Shown: piece by piece, positions 1 through 9,414 of the stretch | Layout of the letters: every line of letters starts with the position of its first letter | How positions within the stretch are numbered: position 1 is the first letter of the stretch | Assembly (NCBI RefSeq): GCF_900078385.1 | Contig: NZ_FLQR01000001.1 | Location: forward strand, 62,001 to 126,000 | Source: an uncultured Microbacterium sp. | GTDB taxonomy: Bacteria > Actinomycetota > Actinomycetes > Actinomycetales > Microbacteriaceae | DNA: 64,000 nt | Direction: 5' to 3' | The notes under the pieces: model-generated | Seen by the model: only the letters and a program-made list of their open reading frames with translations | Database searches by the model: none | What the model was told of the DNA's origin: nothing | Made by a program: the position numbers and the translations under genes

Positions 1-192
1 ACGACCCGCCACGTGCTCACCGGCCGTGCCGGCGCACAGCCCGCGCCCTTCACGGACGAGCCGGCGCAGGCCCTGGCCTCGCTCGACCGGCTCGCGGCGA
101 TCGACGCGACGTGGGTGCTGCCCGGGCACGGCACGCCGTGGCAGGGATCGCCGGCCGACGCGGCCCGTCAGGTCCGCGCGGCGGCCGCGTAG
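1..192 (+). CDS. MBL-fold metallo-hydrolase, C-terminal end (partial)
   Basis: The window opens inside this gene; frame 1 reads 63 codons to a TAG at 190-192. The visible end carries WVLPGHGTPW, the typical last metal-binding region of metallo-beta-lactamase-fold hydrolases (the His of the GHG motif), about 20 residues before the C-terminus. The metal-binding HxHxDH motif would be upstream of the window, so the substrate cannot be told. It converges with the epimerase-like gene 10 nt downstream. Confidence 0.7.
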   Translation, partial: TTRHVLTGRAGAQPAPFTDEPAQALASLDRLAAIDATWVLPGHGTPWQGSPADAARQVRAAAA

Positions 193-202
193 CCGCGCCG
201 GT

Positions 203-1207
203 CTACTCCGACGCGCCGGCCCTCCCGCCGTACTCCGCCAGGGCATCGAACGCGGCGTCGAGCGCCGGCTCGACGACCTGGCGGTCCGGGTGCGCGTCGT
301 AGAACGCGAGGATGCGCCGGGCGCCCTCGTCGAACGTGACCGTCGTGCGGAAGTCGGGCGCGAGCCGCGTCACCTTCGAGGAGTCGAAGACCATCGAATG
401 CGCCTTGTCGCCGAGCAGCGTCGGCCCGAGGTCCGGCGCGAACCGCGCGATCGCCTCACTCGCGACGTGCACGAGCTCGGGGGCGGCGACGCCCGCGGCA
501 TCCGCCAGCCAGCCGTAGATCTGGTTCCACGTCGGTGTGTGCGTCCCGGTGATCGTGAACGCATCGCCGATCGCGGCAGGGTTGCCCAGCAGCGCCGTGA
601 AGGCGACGGCGAAGTCGTCGGAGTGCGTGATCGTCCACAGGCTCGTGCCGTCGCCGTGGATGATCACGGGCTTGCCGGCGCGCATCCGGGCGATGTCCGT
701 CCAGCCGCCCATCGTCGGGATCCCGGCCTCGTCGTACGTGTGCGACGGGCGCACGATCGTCACGGGGAGCGCGCGCGTGCGGTGAGCGGCGACGAGCAGG
801 TCCTCGCAGTCGATCTTGTCGCGCGAGTACCGCCAGAACGGGTTCCGCAGCGGAGTGGATTCGGTCACCGGCAGCGTCCGCGGCGGCTTCTCGTACGCGG
901 ATGCCGAACTGATGAAGATGTACTGCCCGGTGCTTCCCTCGACCGCGGACAGCACCGTCTGCACGTGCTGCGGCACGAACGAGAGGAAGTCCGCGACGAC
1001 GTCGAAGTGGTCGTCGCCGAGCACGGCGCGGATGTCGTCGGCGTTGCGCACATCTCCCCGCGCGGTGCGGACGGACGGCGGCAGCTCGCGGTCGCCTCTG
1101 CCGCGGTTGAACACGGTGACGTCGTGGCCGGCGGCGACCGCCGCGCGGACGCATGCCGTGCTGATCATGCCGGTGCCGCCGAGGAAGAGGATACGCAGTG
1201 AGCTCAT
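203..1207 (-). CDS. NAD-dependent epimerase/dehydratase family (extended SDR) protein
   Basis: 334 residues. The N-terminus LRILFLGGTGMIS is the Rossmann-fold dinucleotide-binding glycine motif (GGTGxxS at about residues 10-16), followed by an acidic/polar beta-alpha repeat pattern and ARGDVRNAD near residue 50, as in extended SDRs. FISSASAYE near residue 100 is the equivalent of the active-site Ser strand; a YSRDK (Y-xxx-K) follows near residue 129, giving the SDR catalytic pair. Substrate is unknown; such proteins include sugar-nucleotide epimerases and isoflavone-reductase-like enzymes. The start is supported by a -10-like TATCGT whose last base lies 6 nt before the ATG, suggesting a leaderless mRNA. 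Confidence 0.85.
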   Translation of the reverse strand: MSSLRILFLGGTGMISTACVRAAVAAGHDVTVFNRGRGDRELPPSVRTARGDVRNADDIRAVLGDDHFDVVADFLSFVPQHVQTVLSAVEGSTGQYIFISSASAYEKPPRTLPVTESTPLRNPFWRYSRDKIDCEDLLVAAHRTRALPVTIVRPSHTYDEAGIPTMGGWTDIARMRAGKPVIIHGDGTSLWTITHSDDFAVAFTALLGNPAAIGDAFTITGTHTPTWNQIYGWLADAAGVAAPELVHVASEAIARFAPDLGPTLLGDKAHSMVFDSSKVTRLAPDFRTTVTFDEGARRILAFYDAHPDRQVVEPALDAAFDALAEYGGRAGASE

Positions 1208-1213
1208 GCCCCG

Positions 1214-1219
1214 ACGATA
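1214..1219 (-). promoter_or_regulatory. -10 element of epimerase-like gene (leaderless type)
   Basis: On the minus strand TATCGT is followed by 6 nt and then the ATG of the gene ending at 203. This is the spacing expected if transcription starts at the initiation codon. No clear -35 was seen. Confidence 0.5.
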
Positions 1220-1250
1220 GTCACCGTCCGGCCGGCCGGGGCCGCCTCAG

Positions 1251-1256
1251 TAGGCT
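1251..1256 (+). promoter_or_regulatory. -10 element of DMT transporter gene (leaderless type)
   Basis: TAGGCT, then 6 nt, then GTG at 1263, which is directly followed by ATG at 1266. The spacing favours GTG 1263 as the first codon of a leaderless message. Confidence 0.55.
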
Positions 1257-1262
1257 GGTCGC

Positions 1263-2228
1263 GTGATGTCCGCCGCCCCCGCGCGCCTGCCCGCGTGGGT
1301 CGCGCTGTCGGGGGCGGTGCTCGTCGGCGTGCTGACGGCCGCGCAGGCGCGCGTCAACGGGCAGCTCGGTCTGCGCATCGGCGACGGACTGACCGCAGCC
1401 GTGATCTCCTTCGGATCGGGCCTGCTCGTGCTGATCGTGCTGTCGGTGGCCATACCGGGTGGCCGTCGCGGGATCGCGCGGCTGATCGACGGCGTGCGCG
1501 GCCGCACCATCCCGTGGTGGATGCTGGCCGGCGGCCTCGCCGGAGCGCTCACGGTGGCGACGCAGGGCATCGCGGTCGCCTTCATCGGCGTCTCGCTCTT
1601 CACGGTCGGCGTCGTCGCGGGCCAGACGCTCTGCGGACTCGTCCTCGACCGGACCGGCTACGGCCCCGCGGGGGTCGTCGCCGTCACGATGCCCCGCGTC
1701 GCGGGTGGGGCGCTGGCGCTGCTCGCCGTCGTCGTCTCCCTGCAGGGCGGGGTGCTCGACGAGGTGCCCGGGTGGATGCTGCTGATGCCCTTCCTGGCTG
1801 GCATCGGCATCGCGTGGCAGCAGGCGACGAACGGGCGCCTCCGTCAGCGGGTCGGCACACCGCTGACGGCGACCCTCGTGAACTTCGCCGGCGGAACGGT
1901 CGTCCTCGTCGTCGCCGCCCTCGTCCACGGGGTGATCGCGCAGCCCATCCTCATGGTGCCGGGGGAGCCGTGGCTCTATCTCGGGGGCGTGACGGGCGTG
2001 GTCTACATCTTCCTGTCGGCGGCGCTCATCGTGCACACCGGCGTGCTGCTGTTCGGGCTCGGCGCGGTCGCCGGTCAGCTCCTCGCCGCGTTCCTGCTCG
2101 ACGCGCTGTGGCCGGCCGCGGCCGGCGCCGGACTCCTCGTCGAGCTCCTCACGGTCGGGATCGCGCTGTGCTCCGTCGTGGTCGCGACGGCGCCGTTCTC
2201 GCGGCGTCCGCGCCGCCGTCAGGGCTGA
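1263..2228 (+). CDS. DMT-superfamily transporter (DUF606/YdcZ type)
   Basis: 321 residues, almost entirely hydrophobic, with about ten predicted membrane helices in two tandem halves. Both halves open with a similar pattern: VLVGVLTAAQARVNGQLG near residue 19 and FLAGIGIAWQQATNGRLR near residue 178. This internal duplication of an EamA-like unit with an Asn-Gly-x-Leu motif is typical of the DUF606 (YdcZ) family. The transported substrate is unknown. The start is GTG 1263 (ATG 1266 is the alternative). The 3' end overlaps the convergent nitroreductase gene by 10 nt. Confidence 0.85.
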   Translation: MMSAAPARLPAWVALSGAVLVGVLTAAQARVNGQLGLRIGDGLTAAVISFGSGLLVLIVLSVAIPGGRRGIARLIDGVRGRTIPWWMLAGGLAGALTVATQGIAVAFIGVSLFTVGVVAGQTLCGLVLDRTGYGPAGVVAVTMPRVAGGALALLAVVVSLQGGVLDEVPGWMLLMPFLAGIGIAWQQATNGRLRQRVGTPLTATLVNFAGGTVVLVVAALVHGVIAQPILMVPGEPWLYLGGVTGVVYIFLSAALIVHTGVLLFGLGAVAGQLLAAFLLDALWPAAAGAGLLVELLTVGIALCSVVVATAPFSRRPRRRQG

Positions 2229-2839
2229 GCGTCGGGTTCGACCGCGGCTTCCGCCGACGCGGCACGCTCAGCGGCGGCGGCCTTGGCATTCTTCTTGCTC
2301 TTCGGCATCCGCGTCAGGAGCTTCCGCGCGTCGACCGCTTTGCGACGACCTGCGCGGGCGCCGGCGGGCTTGCCGCCGACGTACAGCCAGCCCAGCAGCT
2401 CCTCGTTCTTGTCGAGGCCGTGGGCCTTCGCGACGGCCTTCGCCCGTGTGTAGTGGCCGGTGCGCCAGATGACGCCCCAGCCGGCCTCGTCGAGCAGCAG
2501 GCTCAGCGTGTGGGCGACGCCCGAGGCGACCGCCTCCTGCTCCCACCGGAGGACCTTGCCGCTCTTCTGGTAGCTGGCGACGACCGCGATGAGCAGGGGG
2601 GCGCGCAGGGGCTTGCCGGACGGCTTCGTGTCGCCGTCGGCTTTCGCGATCGCGCGCCCGAGGCGCTCCCGGTCCTCGCCGCGCAGCTCGATGAGCCGCC
2701 ACGGCCGCAGTGCCGAATGGTCGGCGACGCGCGCCGCCGCGGACACGAGCGTGAGCAGTTCCGCGCGCGTCGGGGCCTCGGCCGTCACCTTCGACCACGA
2801 GCGGCGGGCCCGGACCGCCTCGAGCGCGGGGCCCGTCAT
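2219..2839 (-). CDS. Nitroreductase-family protein
   Basis: 206 residues. The ALEAVRARRSWSKV start followed by a helix and ADHSALRPWRLIELRG is the classic nitroreductase-fold N-terminus (Arg/Ser residues contacting FMN phosphate; H-x-x-L-R-P-W-R-x loop). GVAHTLSLLLDEAGWGVIWRTG near residue 110 fits the second FMN-binding helix, and LLGWLYVGG near residue 150 is the conserved family strand. The tail of about 35 residues is Lys/Ala rich and probably disordered. It probably reduces a nitro- or quinone-type substrate with NAD(P)H. The ATG overlaps the msrB stop (ATGA), so the two genes are translationally coupled, which suggests an oxidative-stress role. Confidence 0.85.
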   Translation of the reverse strand: MTGPALEAVRARRSWSKVTAEAPTRAELLTLVSAAARVADHSALRPWRLIELRGEDRERLGRAIAKADGDTKPSGKPLRAPLLIAVVASYQKSGKVLRWEQEAVASGVAHTLSLLLDEAGWGVIWRTGHYTRAKAVAKAHGLDKNEELLGWLYVGGKPAGARAGRRKAVDARKLLTRMPKSKKNAKAAAAERAASAEAAVEPDAQP

Positions 2840-3237
2840 GACTCGGGGGCGAAGTTCAGCGAGAGCGAGTTCATGCAGTAGCGGTCGCCGGTGGGCGTGC
2901 CGAACCCGTCCGGGAACACGTGCCCGAGGTGCGATCCGCACGCGGCGCAGCGCACCTCGGTGCGGAGCATCCCGTGCGACCGGTCCTCGATGAGCTCGAC
3001 CGCCTCGGGGCGGACCGACTCGTAGAAGCTCGGCCAGCCGCAGTGCGAGTCGAACTTCGTGCCGCTCTGGAACAGCTCGGCGTGGCACGCGGCACAGGTG
3101 TACAGCCCGGCGCGGCTCTCATCGAGGAGTTCGCCCGTCCAGGCGCGCTCGGTGCCGGCTTCGCGGAGCACGGCGTACTGCTCGGGCGTCAGCTCGCTGC
3201 GCCACTCGTCTTCGGTCTTGTCCACGCGGTATGTCAT
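2836..3237 (-). CDS. msrB: Peptide-methionine (R)-S-oxide reductase MsrB
   Basis: 133 residues, full length for a stand-alone MsrB. Two Zn-binding CxxC pairs are visible (CAAC near residue 48 and CAAC near residue 97). The core motifs HCGWPSF, GSHLGHVFPDG and the catalytic Cys121 in RYCMNSLSL are intact. The enzyme reduces methionine-R-sulfoxide in proteins using thioredoxin. It is the first gene of a two-gene operon with the nitroreductase. No msrA is nearby. Confidence 0.97.
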   Translation of the reverse strand: MTYRVDKTEDEWRSELTPEQYAVLREAGTERAWTGELLDESRAGLYTCAACHAELFQSGTKFDSHCGWPSFYESVRPEAVELIEDRSHGMLRTEVRCAACGSHLGHVFPDGFGTPTGDRYCMNSLSLNFAPES

Positions 3238-3288
3238 GTCGACTCCTTCTCACCCCATTCAACCCGAGTGCGGCCGGGAGTGTTCCCC

Positions 3289-3294
3289 CAGAAT
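3289..3294 (+). promoter_or_regulatory. -10 element of DUF2332 gene (leaderless type)
   Basis: CAGAAT followed by 6 nt and GTG 3301. The same hexamer is the -10 of groEL in this window. It supports GTG 3301 as start. Confidence 0.45.
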
Positions 3295-3300
3295 GGTCGG

Positions 3301-4272
3301 GTGGGACAGCAGAGCGAGGTGGATGCGGTCGCCGAGCGCTACGCCCGCTTCGCGGCGACGGAGGCTCCCGGCCGGTCCGAGATCTACCGGCAGTGGGCCG
3401 CGGGTGTGGCGGCGGATGCCGATGTGCAGGCCGTGCTCGCCGGCATCCCGGCGAACCGGCGGCAGCCGCCCCTCGTGTTCGCCGTCACGCGCCTGCTCGG
3501 GTCGGGGGAGCCGTGCTTCGCGGGCTGGCGCTCGTGGCTGCTCGTTCATGCCGACGAGGTCGTCGCCGAGTGCGCGCGCCGGTCTCTGCAGTCCAATGAG
3601 CCGCTGCGCTGCGCGGCGCTGCTCCCGGCGCTCAGCCGCATCCCCGGGCCGGTCGCGCTGCTCGAGATCGGTGCGAGCGCGGGTCTGTGTCTGTACCCCG
3701 ATCGGTATTCGTACCGGTACGCGACACCGGGCGGTGGTGAGCTGCGGCTCGATCCGGTCGACGGGCCGTCCTCGGTCGTGCTGGAGTGCGAGGTGCGCGG
3801 CGCCCTCCCGCCGCTGAGGCTGCCCGAGGTCGTCTGGCGTGCCGGCATCGACCTGAATCCGCTCGACCCGACCTCGCCCGACACCGCGGCCTGGCTCACC
3901 CGCCTCGTGTGGCCGGGGGAGACCGGGCGTGCCGAGCGCATCGCCGCGGCCGTCGCGGTCGCCGCGGCCGAGCCGCCGCTGCTCGTCGCGGGTGACGCCG
4001 TGGACCTCCTCGCGTCGGTCGCCGCACAGGCGCCGGCCGACGCGACGCTCGTCGTCACGACGCCCGGCGTGCTCGCCCACATCCCGTGGGACGGCCGGCG
4101 CCGCGTCATCGCGGCGGCGCGGCGCGCCGGCCGCTGGGTCACGATCGACGACCCGGGGCTGCACGACGGCTGGAACGCTCCGATCGAGGCGTGGCCCGGC
4201 GGCTTCGCCGTCGCGCTCGACGGCGACGTCGTGGCCGCCGCCGACCCGCTCGGCGCCTGGCTGCGGTTCTGA
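3301..4272 (+). CDS. DUF2332 family protein
   Basis: 323 residues from GTG 3301. The pattern matches the DUF2332 family of actinobacteria: an N-terminal helical part ending in PLRCAALLPAL, then LLEIGASAGL near residue 122 (a glycine-rich loop like that of SAM-dependent methyltransferases), GIDLNPLD near residue 185 and VTTPGVLAHIPWDGR near residue 258. A Rossmann-like methyltransferase fold is plausible but the family has no established activity. The reading frame stays open upstream to 2920, but that part lies antisense to msrB and is not coding. Confidence 0.85.
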   Translation: MGQQSEVDAVAERYARFAATEAPGRSEIYRQWAAGVAADADVQAVLAGIPANRRQPPLVFAVTRLLGSGEPCFAGWRSWLLVHADEVVAECARRSLQSNEPLRCAALLPALSRIPGPVALLEIGASAGLCLYPDRYSYRYATPGGGELRLDPVDGPSSVVLECEVRGALPPLRLPEVVWRAGIDLNPLDPTSPDTAAWLTRLVWPGETGRAERIAAAVAVAAAEPPLLVAGDAVDLLASVAAQAPADATLVVTTPGVLAHIPWDGRRRVIAAARRAGRWVTIDDPGLHDGWNAPIEAWPGGFAVALDGDVVAAADPLGAWLRF

Positions 4273-4339
4273 GCCACCCGCCGGGCGCCGCATCGGGCGG
4301 AGCCGGGTGTGGCGCCGCGGCGGCGGGCGGTGCCCGGGC

Positions 4340-4345
4340 TACCGT
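4340..4345 (+). promoter_or_regulatory. -10 element of DUF3263 gene (leaderless type)
   Basis: TACCGT, 6 nt, then GTG 4352. It decides the GTG start of the small downstream gene. Confidence 0.45.
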
Positions 4346-4351
4346 GAGGAC

Positions 4352-4612
4352 GTGCCCCTCTCCGACCGCGATCGCGACCTCCTGGCCTTCGAGGCGCGGT
4401 GGCAGCGGCACGGTGCCGAGAAGGAGGAGGCGGTCCGCGTCGAACTCGGCCTCACCCCGGCGCGGTACTACCAGCTGCTCGGCCGCCTCATCGACGATGC
4501 CGACGCGCTGGCCCACGACCCGATGCTCGTGCACCGGCTGCGGCGCCTCCGCGACGCCCGCGAGCGCGCCCGCATGTCCCGCGCGTCCGTGCTCACAGCA
4601 TCCCCCCGGTAG
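4352..4612 (+). CDS. DUF3263 family small protein
   Basis: 86 residues from GTG 4352. LSDRDRDLLAFEARWQRHG followed by a basic helix with LTPARYYQLLGRLID is the DUF3263 signature: a predicted helix-turn-helix-like small protein common upstream of the LytR_C gene in Actinobacteria. This suggests a DNA-binding or regulatory role, but none is established. Its TAG stop forms part of the -10 hexamer of the next gene. Confidence 0.85.
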   Translation: MPLSDRDRDLLAFEARWQRHGAEKEEAVRVELGLTPARYYQLLGRLIDDADALAHDPMLVHRLRRLRDARERARMSRASVLTASPR

Positions 4613-4615
4613 CAT
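4610..4615 (+). promoter_or_regulatory. -10 element of LytR_C gene (leaderless type)
   Basis: TAGCAT, whose TAG is also the stop codon of the preceding gene, then 6 nt and GTG 4622. Confidence 0.5.
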
Positions 4616-4621
4616 TCACTG

Positions 4622-5185
4622 GTGCCGAGAACGCCCGCCCCGAAGGACCGTTTCGACGACCTCCCGGTCGAGCGAGGCCGCGTCGGCGCGCACCGGGCGG
4701 AGAATCCGCGGCTGCGCGGCGGGACCGTCTTCCTCTGGTCCGCGATCGCCACGGTCGCGCTGATCGCCACCGGCATCTTCGGGACTCTCATCGCCACCGG
4801 CCGGGTCGTCCCCTTCCCCGCGCCGTCCGGTTCGCCCGCCCCCGTGGCGACCGCCGAGCCGACCATCGACACCGCGTACACCGTGCTCGTGCTCAACGCG
4901 ACCGGTGAGAGCGGCCTCGCCAACCGCGTGCGGGACGAGATCCTCGCCGCCGGCTGGTCGGAAGACGCCGTCCTCGCGAGCGAGGCGGGAGCGGATGACT
5001 TCGAACTGACGACGGTCTACTACCCGACGGCCGAGGACGAGGGCGCCGCGCGCGGTGTCGCCGAGCTCGTCGGGGCGACGCGGCTCGTGCTGGACGACGC
5101 ATATCAGCCGGCCGACGACCCCGACGCGCGCCAGCTCGCCGTCGTGCTCGGCCTCGACCGCGCCGAGACCACTCCCACCCCCTGA
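4622..5185 (+). CDS. Membrane-anchored LytR C-terminal domain (LytR_C) protein
   Basis: 187 residues from GTG 4622. A basic cytoplasmic N-terminus is followed by one membrane helix (about residues 35-59), a short Pro/Ala-rich linker, and an extracytoplasmic domain beginning TVLVLNATGESGLANRVRDEI near residue 87. That strand-turn-helix with V-L-N-A-T-x-x-x-G-L-A is the LytR_C (PF13399) signature. The domain is found at the end of LCP cell-wall ligases and in stand-alone actinobacterial proteins such as this one. Its role at the envelope is unknown. DUF3263 plus LytR_C is a recurrent actinobacterial pair. Confidence 0.85.
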   Translation: MPRTPAPKDRFDDLPVERGRVGAHRAENPRLRGGTVFLWSAIATVALIATGIFGTLIATGRVVPFPAPSGSPAPVATAEPTIDTAYTVLVLNATGESGLANRVRDEILAAGWSEDAVLASEAGADDFELTTVYYPTAEDEGAARGVAELVGATRLVLDDAYQPADDPDARQLAVVLGLDRAETTPTP

Positions 5186-5318
5186 CGGGCCACCGCGCGG
5201 GCTGTGTTTCGCGCGTGTGAAGAGTTCTATGCGGCGCTGTCAACAGTTCTCGGATGCCGGGAATCCGCCACCCGCGCGTGGTTAGCATGGCGAAGTCCCA
5301 CAGCATCAGGAGATTCGC

Positions 5319-5519
5319 ATGACCCAGGGCACTGTCAAATGGTTCAACGCCGAAAAGGGCTACGGCTTCATCACCGTCGTCGACGGCCAGGACGTCTTCG
5401 TCCACTACTCGAACATCGAGATGAACGGCTTCCGCGTCCTCGAAGAGGGCCAGAAGGTGGAGTTCACCGTCGGCACCGGGCAGAAGGGCCCGCAGGCCGA
5501 AGCCGTCCGGCCCGTCTGA
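5319..5519 (+). CDS. Cold-shock protein (CspA family)
   Basis: 66 residues, the usual length. RNA-binding motifs RNP1 (KGYGFI) and RNP2 (VFVHY) are intact, in the order [17 protein letters not shown]...DVFVHYSNI. It acts as a cytoplasmic single-stranded nucleic-acid chaperone. The ribosome-binding site AGGAG lies before the ATG. Upstream, TAGCAT at 5283-5288 could be a -10, giving a leader of about 25-30 nt; no good -35 was found. Confidence 0.96.
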   Translation: MTQGTVKWFNAEKGYGFITVVDGQDVFVHYSNIEMNGFRVLEEGQKVEFTVGTGQKGPQAEAVRPV

Positions 5520-5554
5520 CCGGCGGGGCGGCCGTGGAGGCGAAGGCGGCGCAG

Positions 5555-5560
5555 TAGCCT
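5555..5560 (+). promoter_or_regulatory. -10 element of DUF3048 lipoprotein gene (leaderless type)
   Basis: TAGCCT, 6 nt, then GTG 5567. Confidence 0.5.
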
Positions 5561-5566
5561 TGCTGC

Positions 5567-6616
5567 GTGAACCATCGTCGTCGTCGCCTCCTGGCGGTCA
5601 CGGCCCTCACCGCCGCCGCACTGCTGCTCGCCGCGTGCGCGCCCACCTCGACCGCATCGCCGTCCGCGACGCCGCGGGTCACGCGCTCGGCTGAGCCCAC
5701 ACCGAGCCCCACGCCGACACCGACCCCGACGCGCGTCGTGCAGACCGCTCCGCTGCGGGGCACGGTCGTCCAGGATGCCGCCGCCCTCGGTCCGGCATTG
5801 TCGGCCAAGATCGACAACCATCCCGACGCGCGTCCGCAATGGGGTCTCGAGCGCACCGACATCGTCTTCGAGGAGCTCGTCGAGGGCGGGATCACGCGGT
5901 ACGTCGCCGTCTGGCACTCCGACGTGCCCGCGCAGATCGGACCGATCCGCAGCATCCGGCCGATGGACCCCGACATCATCGCCCCGTTCGGGGGGATCGT
6001 CGCCTACTCCGGTGGGCAGGGGCGGTTCGTGCGGATGATGAAGGCGACCGACGTCCACAACGCCATCCACGGGGGCGCGGACGACCGCTTCATGTACCGC
6101 ACGACGAAGCGCACGGCGCCGCACAACGTGATCGTCGAGGCGCGGAAGCTGCGCGCGAGGTACGCGACGCTCGCGCCGCCCGCCGTGCAGTTCCTCTTCG
6201 CGCCGCGGGGGCACGCGCCGATCTTCGGCGAGGACGCCGCCGGCATGGATGTGCGCTTCGCGCGCGACTCGGCGCGCTCGTGGCGGTGGGATGCCGGCTC
6301 GGCCGCCTACCTCCGCTCGCAGAACGGGCGCGCCGACGTCGACGCGAGCGGGAAGCGGCTCCGGGCCACCAACGTCGTCGTCCTCCGGGTCGCGATCGAC
6401 TGGTCCTACGGCATCGTCCCGCGCACCGTGATGGTCGGCGGCAGCGACGCCTGGATCTCGACGGGCGGCAGGGTCATCCACGGCCGCTGGTCGAAGCAGA
6501 GCCAGACCTCTCCCATCACGCTCACCAACTCCGCCAGCGGCGAGATCAGACTGGCGCCCGGCAACACCTGGGTGGAACTGGTCCCCACCTCCGGAAGCAT
6601 CTCCGTCGTCGGCTGA
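5567..6616 (+). CDS. DUF3048 (YerB-like) lipoprotein
   Basis: 349 residues from GTG 5567. A lipoprotein signal peptide ends in the lipobox LLAAC with Cys24, followed by a Ser/Pro/Thr-rich spacer to about residue 56. The body has the DUF3048 landmarks: SAKIDNHPDARPQWGLERTD, VFEELVEGGITRY, IGPIRSIRPMD and IVAYSGGQG. The family includes Bacillus YerB and is extracytoplasmic; its function is unknown. It is separated from groEL by the groEL regulatory region. Confidence 0.9.
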   Translation: MNHRRRRLLAVTALTAAALLLAACAPTSTASPSATPRVTRSAEPTPSPTPTPTPTRVVQTAPLRGTVVQDAAALGPALSAKIDNHPDARPQWGLERTDIVFEELVEGGITRYVAVWHSDVPAQIGPIRSIRPMDPDIIAPFGGIVAYSGGQGRFVRMMKATDVHNAIHGGADDRFMYRTTKRTAPHNVIVEARKLRARYATLAPPAVQFLFAPRGHAPIFGEDAAGMDVRFARDSARSWRWDAGSAAYLRSQNGRADVDASGKRLRATNVVVLRVAIDWSYGIVPRTVMVGGSDAWISTGGRVIHGRWSKQSQTSPITLTNSASGEIRLAPGNTWVELVPTSGSISVVG

Positions 6617-6631
6617 CCGCGTCCGTCGCAG

Positions 6632-6658
6632 CTTGCACTCGCCATGGTCGAGTGCCAG
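6632..6658 (+). promoter_or_regulatory. Second, degenerate CIRCE-like operator overlapping the groEL promoter
   Basis: Arms GCACTC (6635-6640) and GAGTGC (6650-6655) are separated by exactly 9 nt, the CIRCE geometry. The outer bases depart from the consensus (CTT and CAG instead of TTA and TAA). It covers the spacer between -35 and -10 of the groEL promoter, so HrcA binding here would directly block RNA polymerase. Confidence 0.6.
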
Positions 6659-6661
6659 AAT
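6633..6661 (+). promoter_or_regulatory. groEL promoter
   Basis: TTGCAC (6633-6638), a 17-nt spacer and CAGAAT (6656-6661). The expected start site is near 6668, inside the downstream CIRCE, leaving a leader of about 60 nt with the ribosome-binding site GGGAGGGA before ATG 6728. Confidence 0.7.
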
Positions 6662-6664
6662 GGC

Positions 6665-6691
6665 TTAGCACTCACGGATAGCGAGTGCTAA
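6665..6691 (+). promoter_or_regulatory. CIRCE element (HrcA operator)
   Basis: Perfect TTAGCACTC - 9 nt - GAGTGCTAA inverted repeat at 6665-6673 and 6683-6691, identical to the consensus HrcA operator. It places groEL under heat-shock control by HrcA. Confidence 0.95.
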
Positions 6692-8347
<1,656 letters not shown>

Positions 8348-8364
8348 GTCCAGCGACTGATTCA

Positions 8365-8398
8365 GCGAAGGGTCCCGGCTTCGGCCGGGGCCCTTCGC
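8365..8398 (+). terminator. Intrinsic terminator after groEL
   Basis: A long GC-rich hairpin: GCGAAGGG pairs with CCCTTCGC, extended inward by CCCGGC/GCCGGG around a TTCG loop. It has no clear T-tract, as is common in high-GC bacteria. It lies between convergent genes and could serve both. Confidence 0.8.
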
Positions 8399-8417
8399 CG
8401 TTCTCCGGGATGCCGCG

Positions 8418-9332
8418 TCACGGGGCAGCGCGCGGCGCGCGGGCGCTCAGCCACGAGAACATCCGCTCCACGGCGAGGGAGGCCGCGACGCCGATGAGCG
8501 CGCCGGAGAGCAGCAGGAGAAGCTGCGTGAAGGTCTGCCCGCCGGGGTCGGTCCAGCGGGTGAGGCCGGCCTCGAGGGTCGCCGCTGTGTCGAGCCCGGC
8601 GAAGTCCAGCCGCCACGTCACCGAGTCCGTCCACAGCCGCTCGCCGTCGGACTGCACCGCGACGCTCATCGCCTCGTCGATCTCGCCGGCCGGGCGGACG
8701 CTCACATCGATGAGCTCCTTCGGGGTCGCCTCGAACACGGTGGTGAGCGTCGAGGCATGCGCGGGGGTGGCGACGATGACGGGCAGCGCCTCGTCCATGA
8801 TGCCGCCGACCCCGAGGACGAGGGCCGGGGAGCGGGCGGTCCGCTGCCCCGACGCCGTGGCAGACCAGTCGCGCACCGGCGTCCCCGTCACCTGCTGCGG
8901 CTCGAACTGCGTCACCTCGAAGACGAAGATCTGACGCGCGGGCACGCCCTCGGCGATCGCGCCGTCCGCGCAGAGCGCCTCGTCCCCATCGTCGACGAGT
9001 TCGATGTCCGGGCCCGGCTCCGGGTTCCGCAGGCGCGCGTCGCACCACAGCTCGACGACGACCGTGCCCCGCTCGGCGTTCAGTGTCTCCGCGTGCAGGT
9101 CGAACCCGAGGCTGACCGTGACCTCCGCCGTGCCGTCGGTGCGCAGGCGCCACTCCGCTTCGACGACGGCGTTCTCCGCGTCGGTGGAGACGACGACCAT
9201 GTCCTGGGTGGAATCGCCCAGATCGACGGTCGGCACGGAGGTCGCCGTGAGGCCCATCCACACGCCGACGGCGCCCACCGCCGCCACGGCGGCGGACGAC
9301 AGGATGACACCGACGCTCGGCGCGGTCCGCAC
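8418..9332 (-). CDS. Membrane-anchored protein of unknown function
   Basis: 304 residues from GTG 9332, a start supported by TAGCAT 6 nt upstream. One membrane helix at each end (about residues 8-29 and 268-290) flanks a large beta-rich, probably extracytoplasmic domain with two Cys near residues 97 and 121 that could form a disulfide. I recognise no family. The bitopic layout with N-in and C-in and a large external loop resembles envelope sensor or assembly proteins. It lies 82 nt downstream of the WXG100 gene on the same strand, but has its own leaderless promoter. Confidence 0.7.
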   Translation of the reverse strand: MRTAPSVGVILSSAAVAAVGAVGVWMGLTATSVPTVDLGDSTQDMVVVSTDAENAVVEAEWRLRTDGTAEVTVSLGFDLHAETLNAERGTVVVELWCDARLRNPEPGPDIELVDDGDEALCADGAIAEGVPARQIFVFEVTQFEPQQVTGTPVRDWSATASGQRTARSPALVLGVGGIMDEALPVIVATPAHASTLTTVFEATPKELIDVSVRPAGEIDEAMSVAVQSDGERLWTDSVTWRLDFAGLDTAATLEAGLTRWTDPGGQTFTQLLLLLSGALIGVAASLAVERMFSWLSARAPRAAP

Positions 9333-9338
9333 GCGCGA

Positions 9339-9344
9339 ATGCTA
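9339..9344 (-). promoter_or_regulatory. -10 element of membrane-protein gene (leaderless type)
   Basis: On the minus strand TAGCAT is followed by 6 nt and GTG 9332. Confidence 0.5.
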
Positions 9345-9414
9345 TCGGCTCCGCAGGCGCCACGGGCAGGGTGCTCGCTTCTCGCCCTCGCCCGCCGCGG
9401 CGGCGGGTCCGGAC

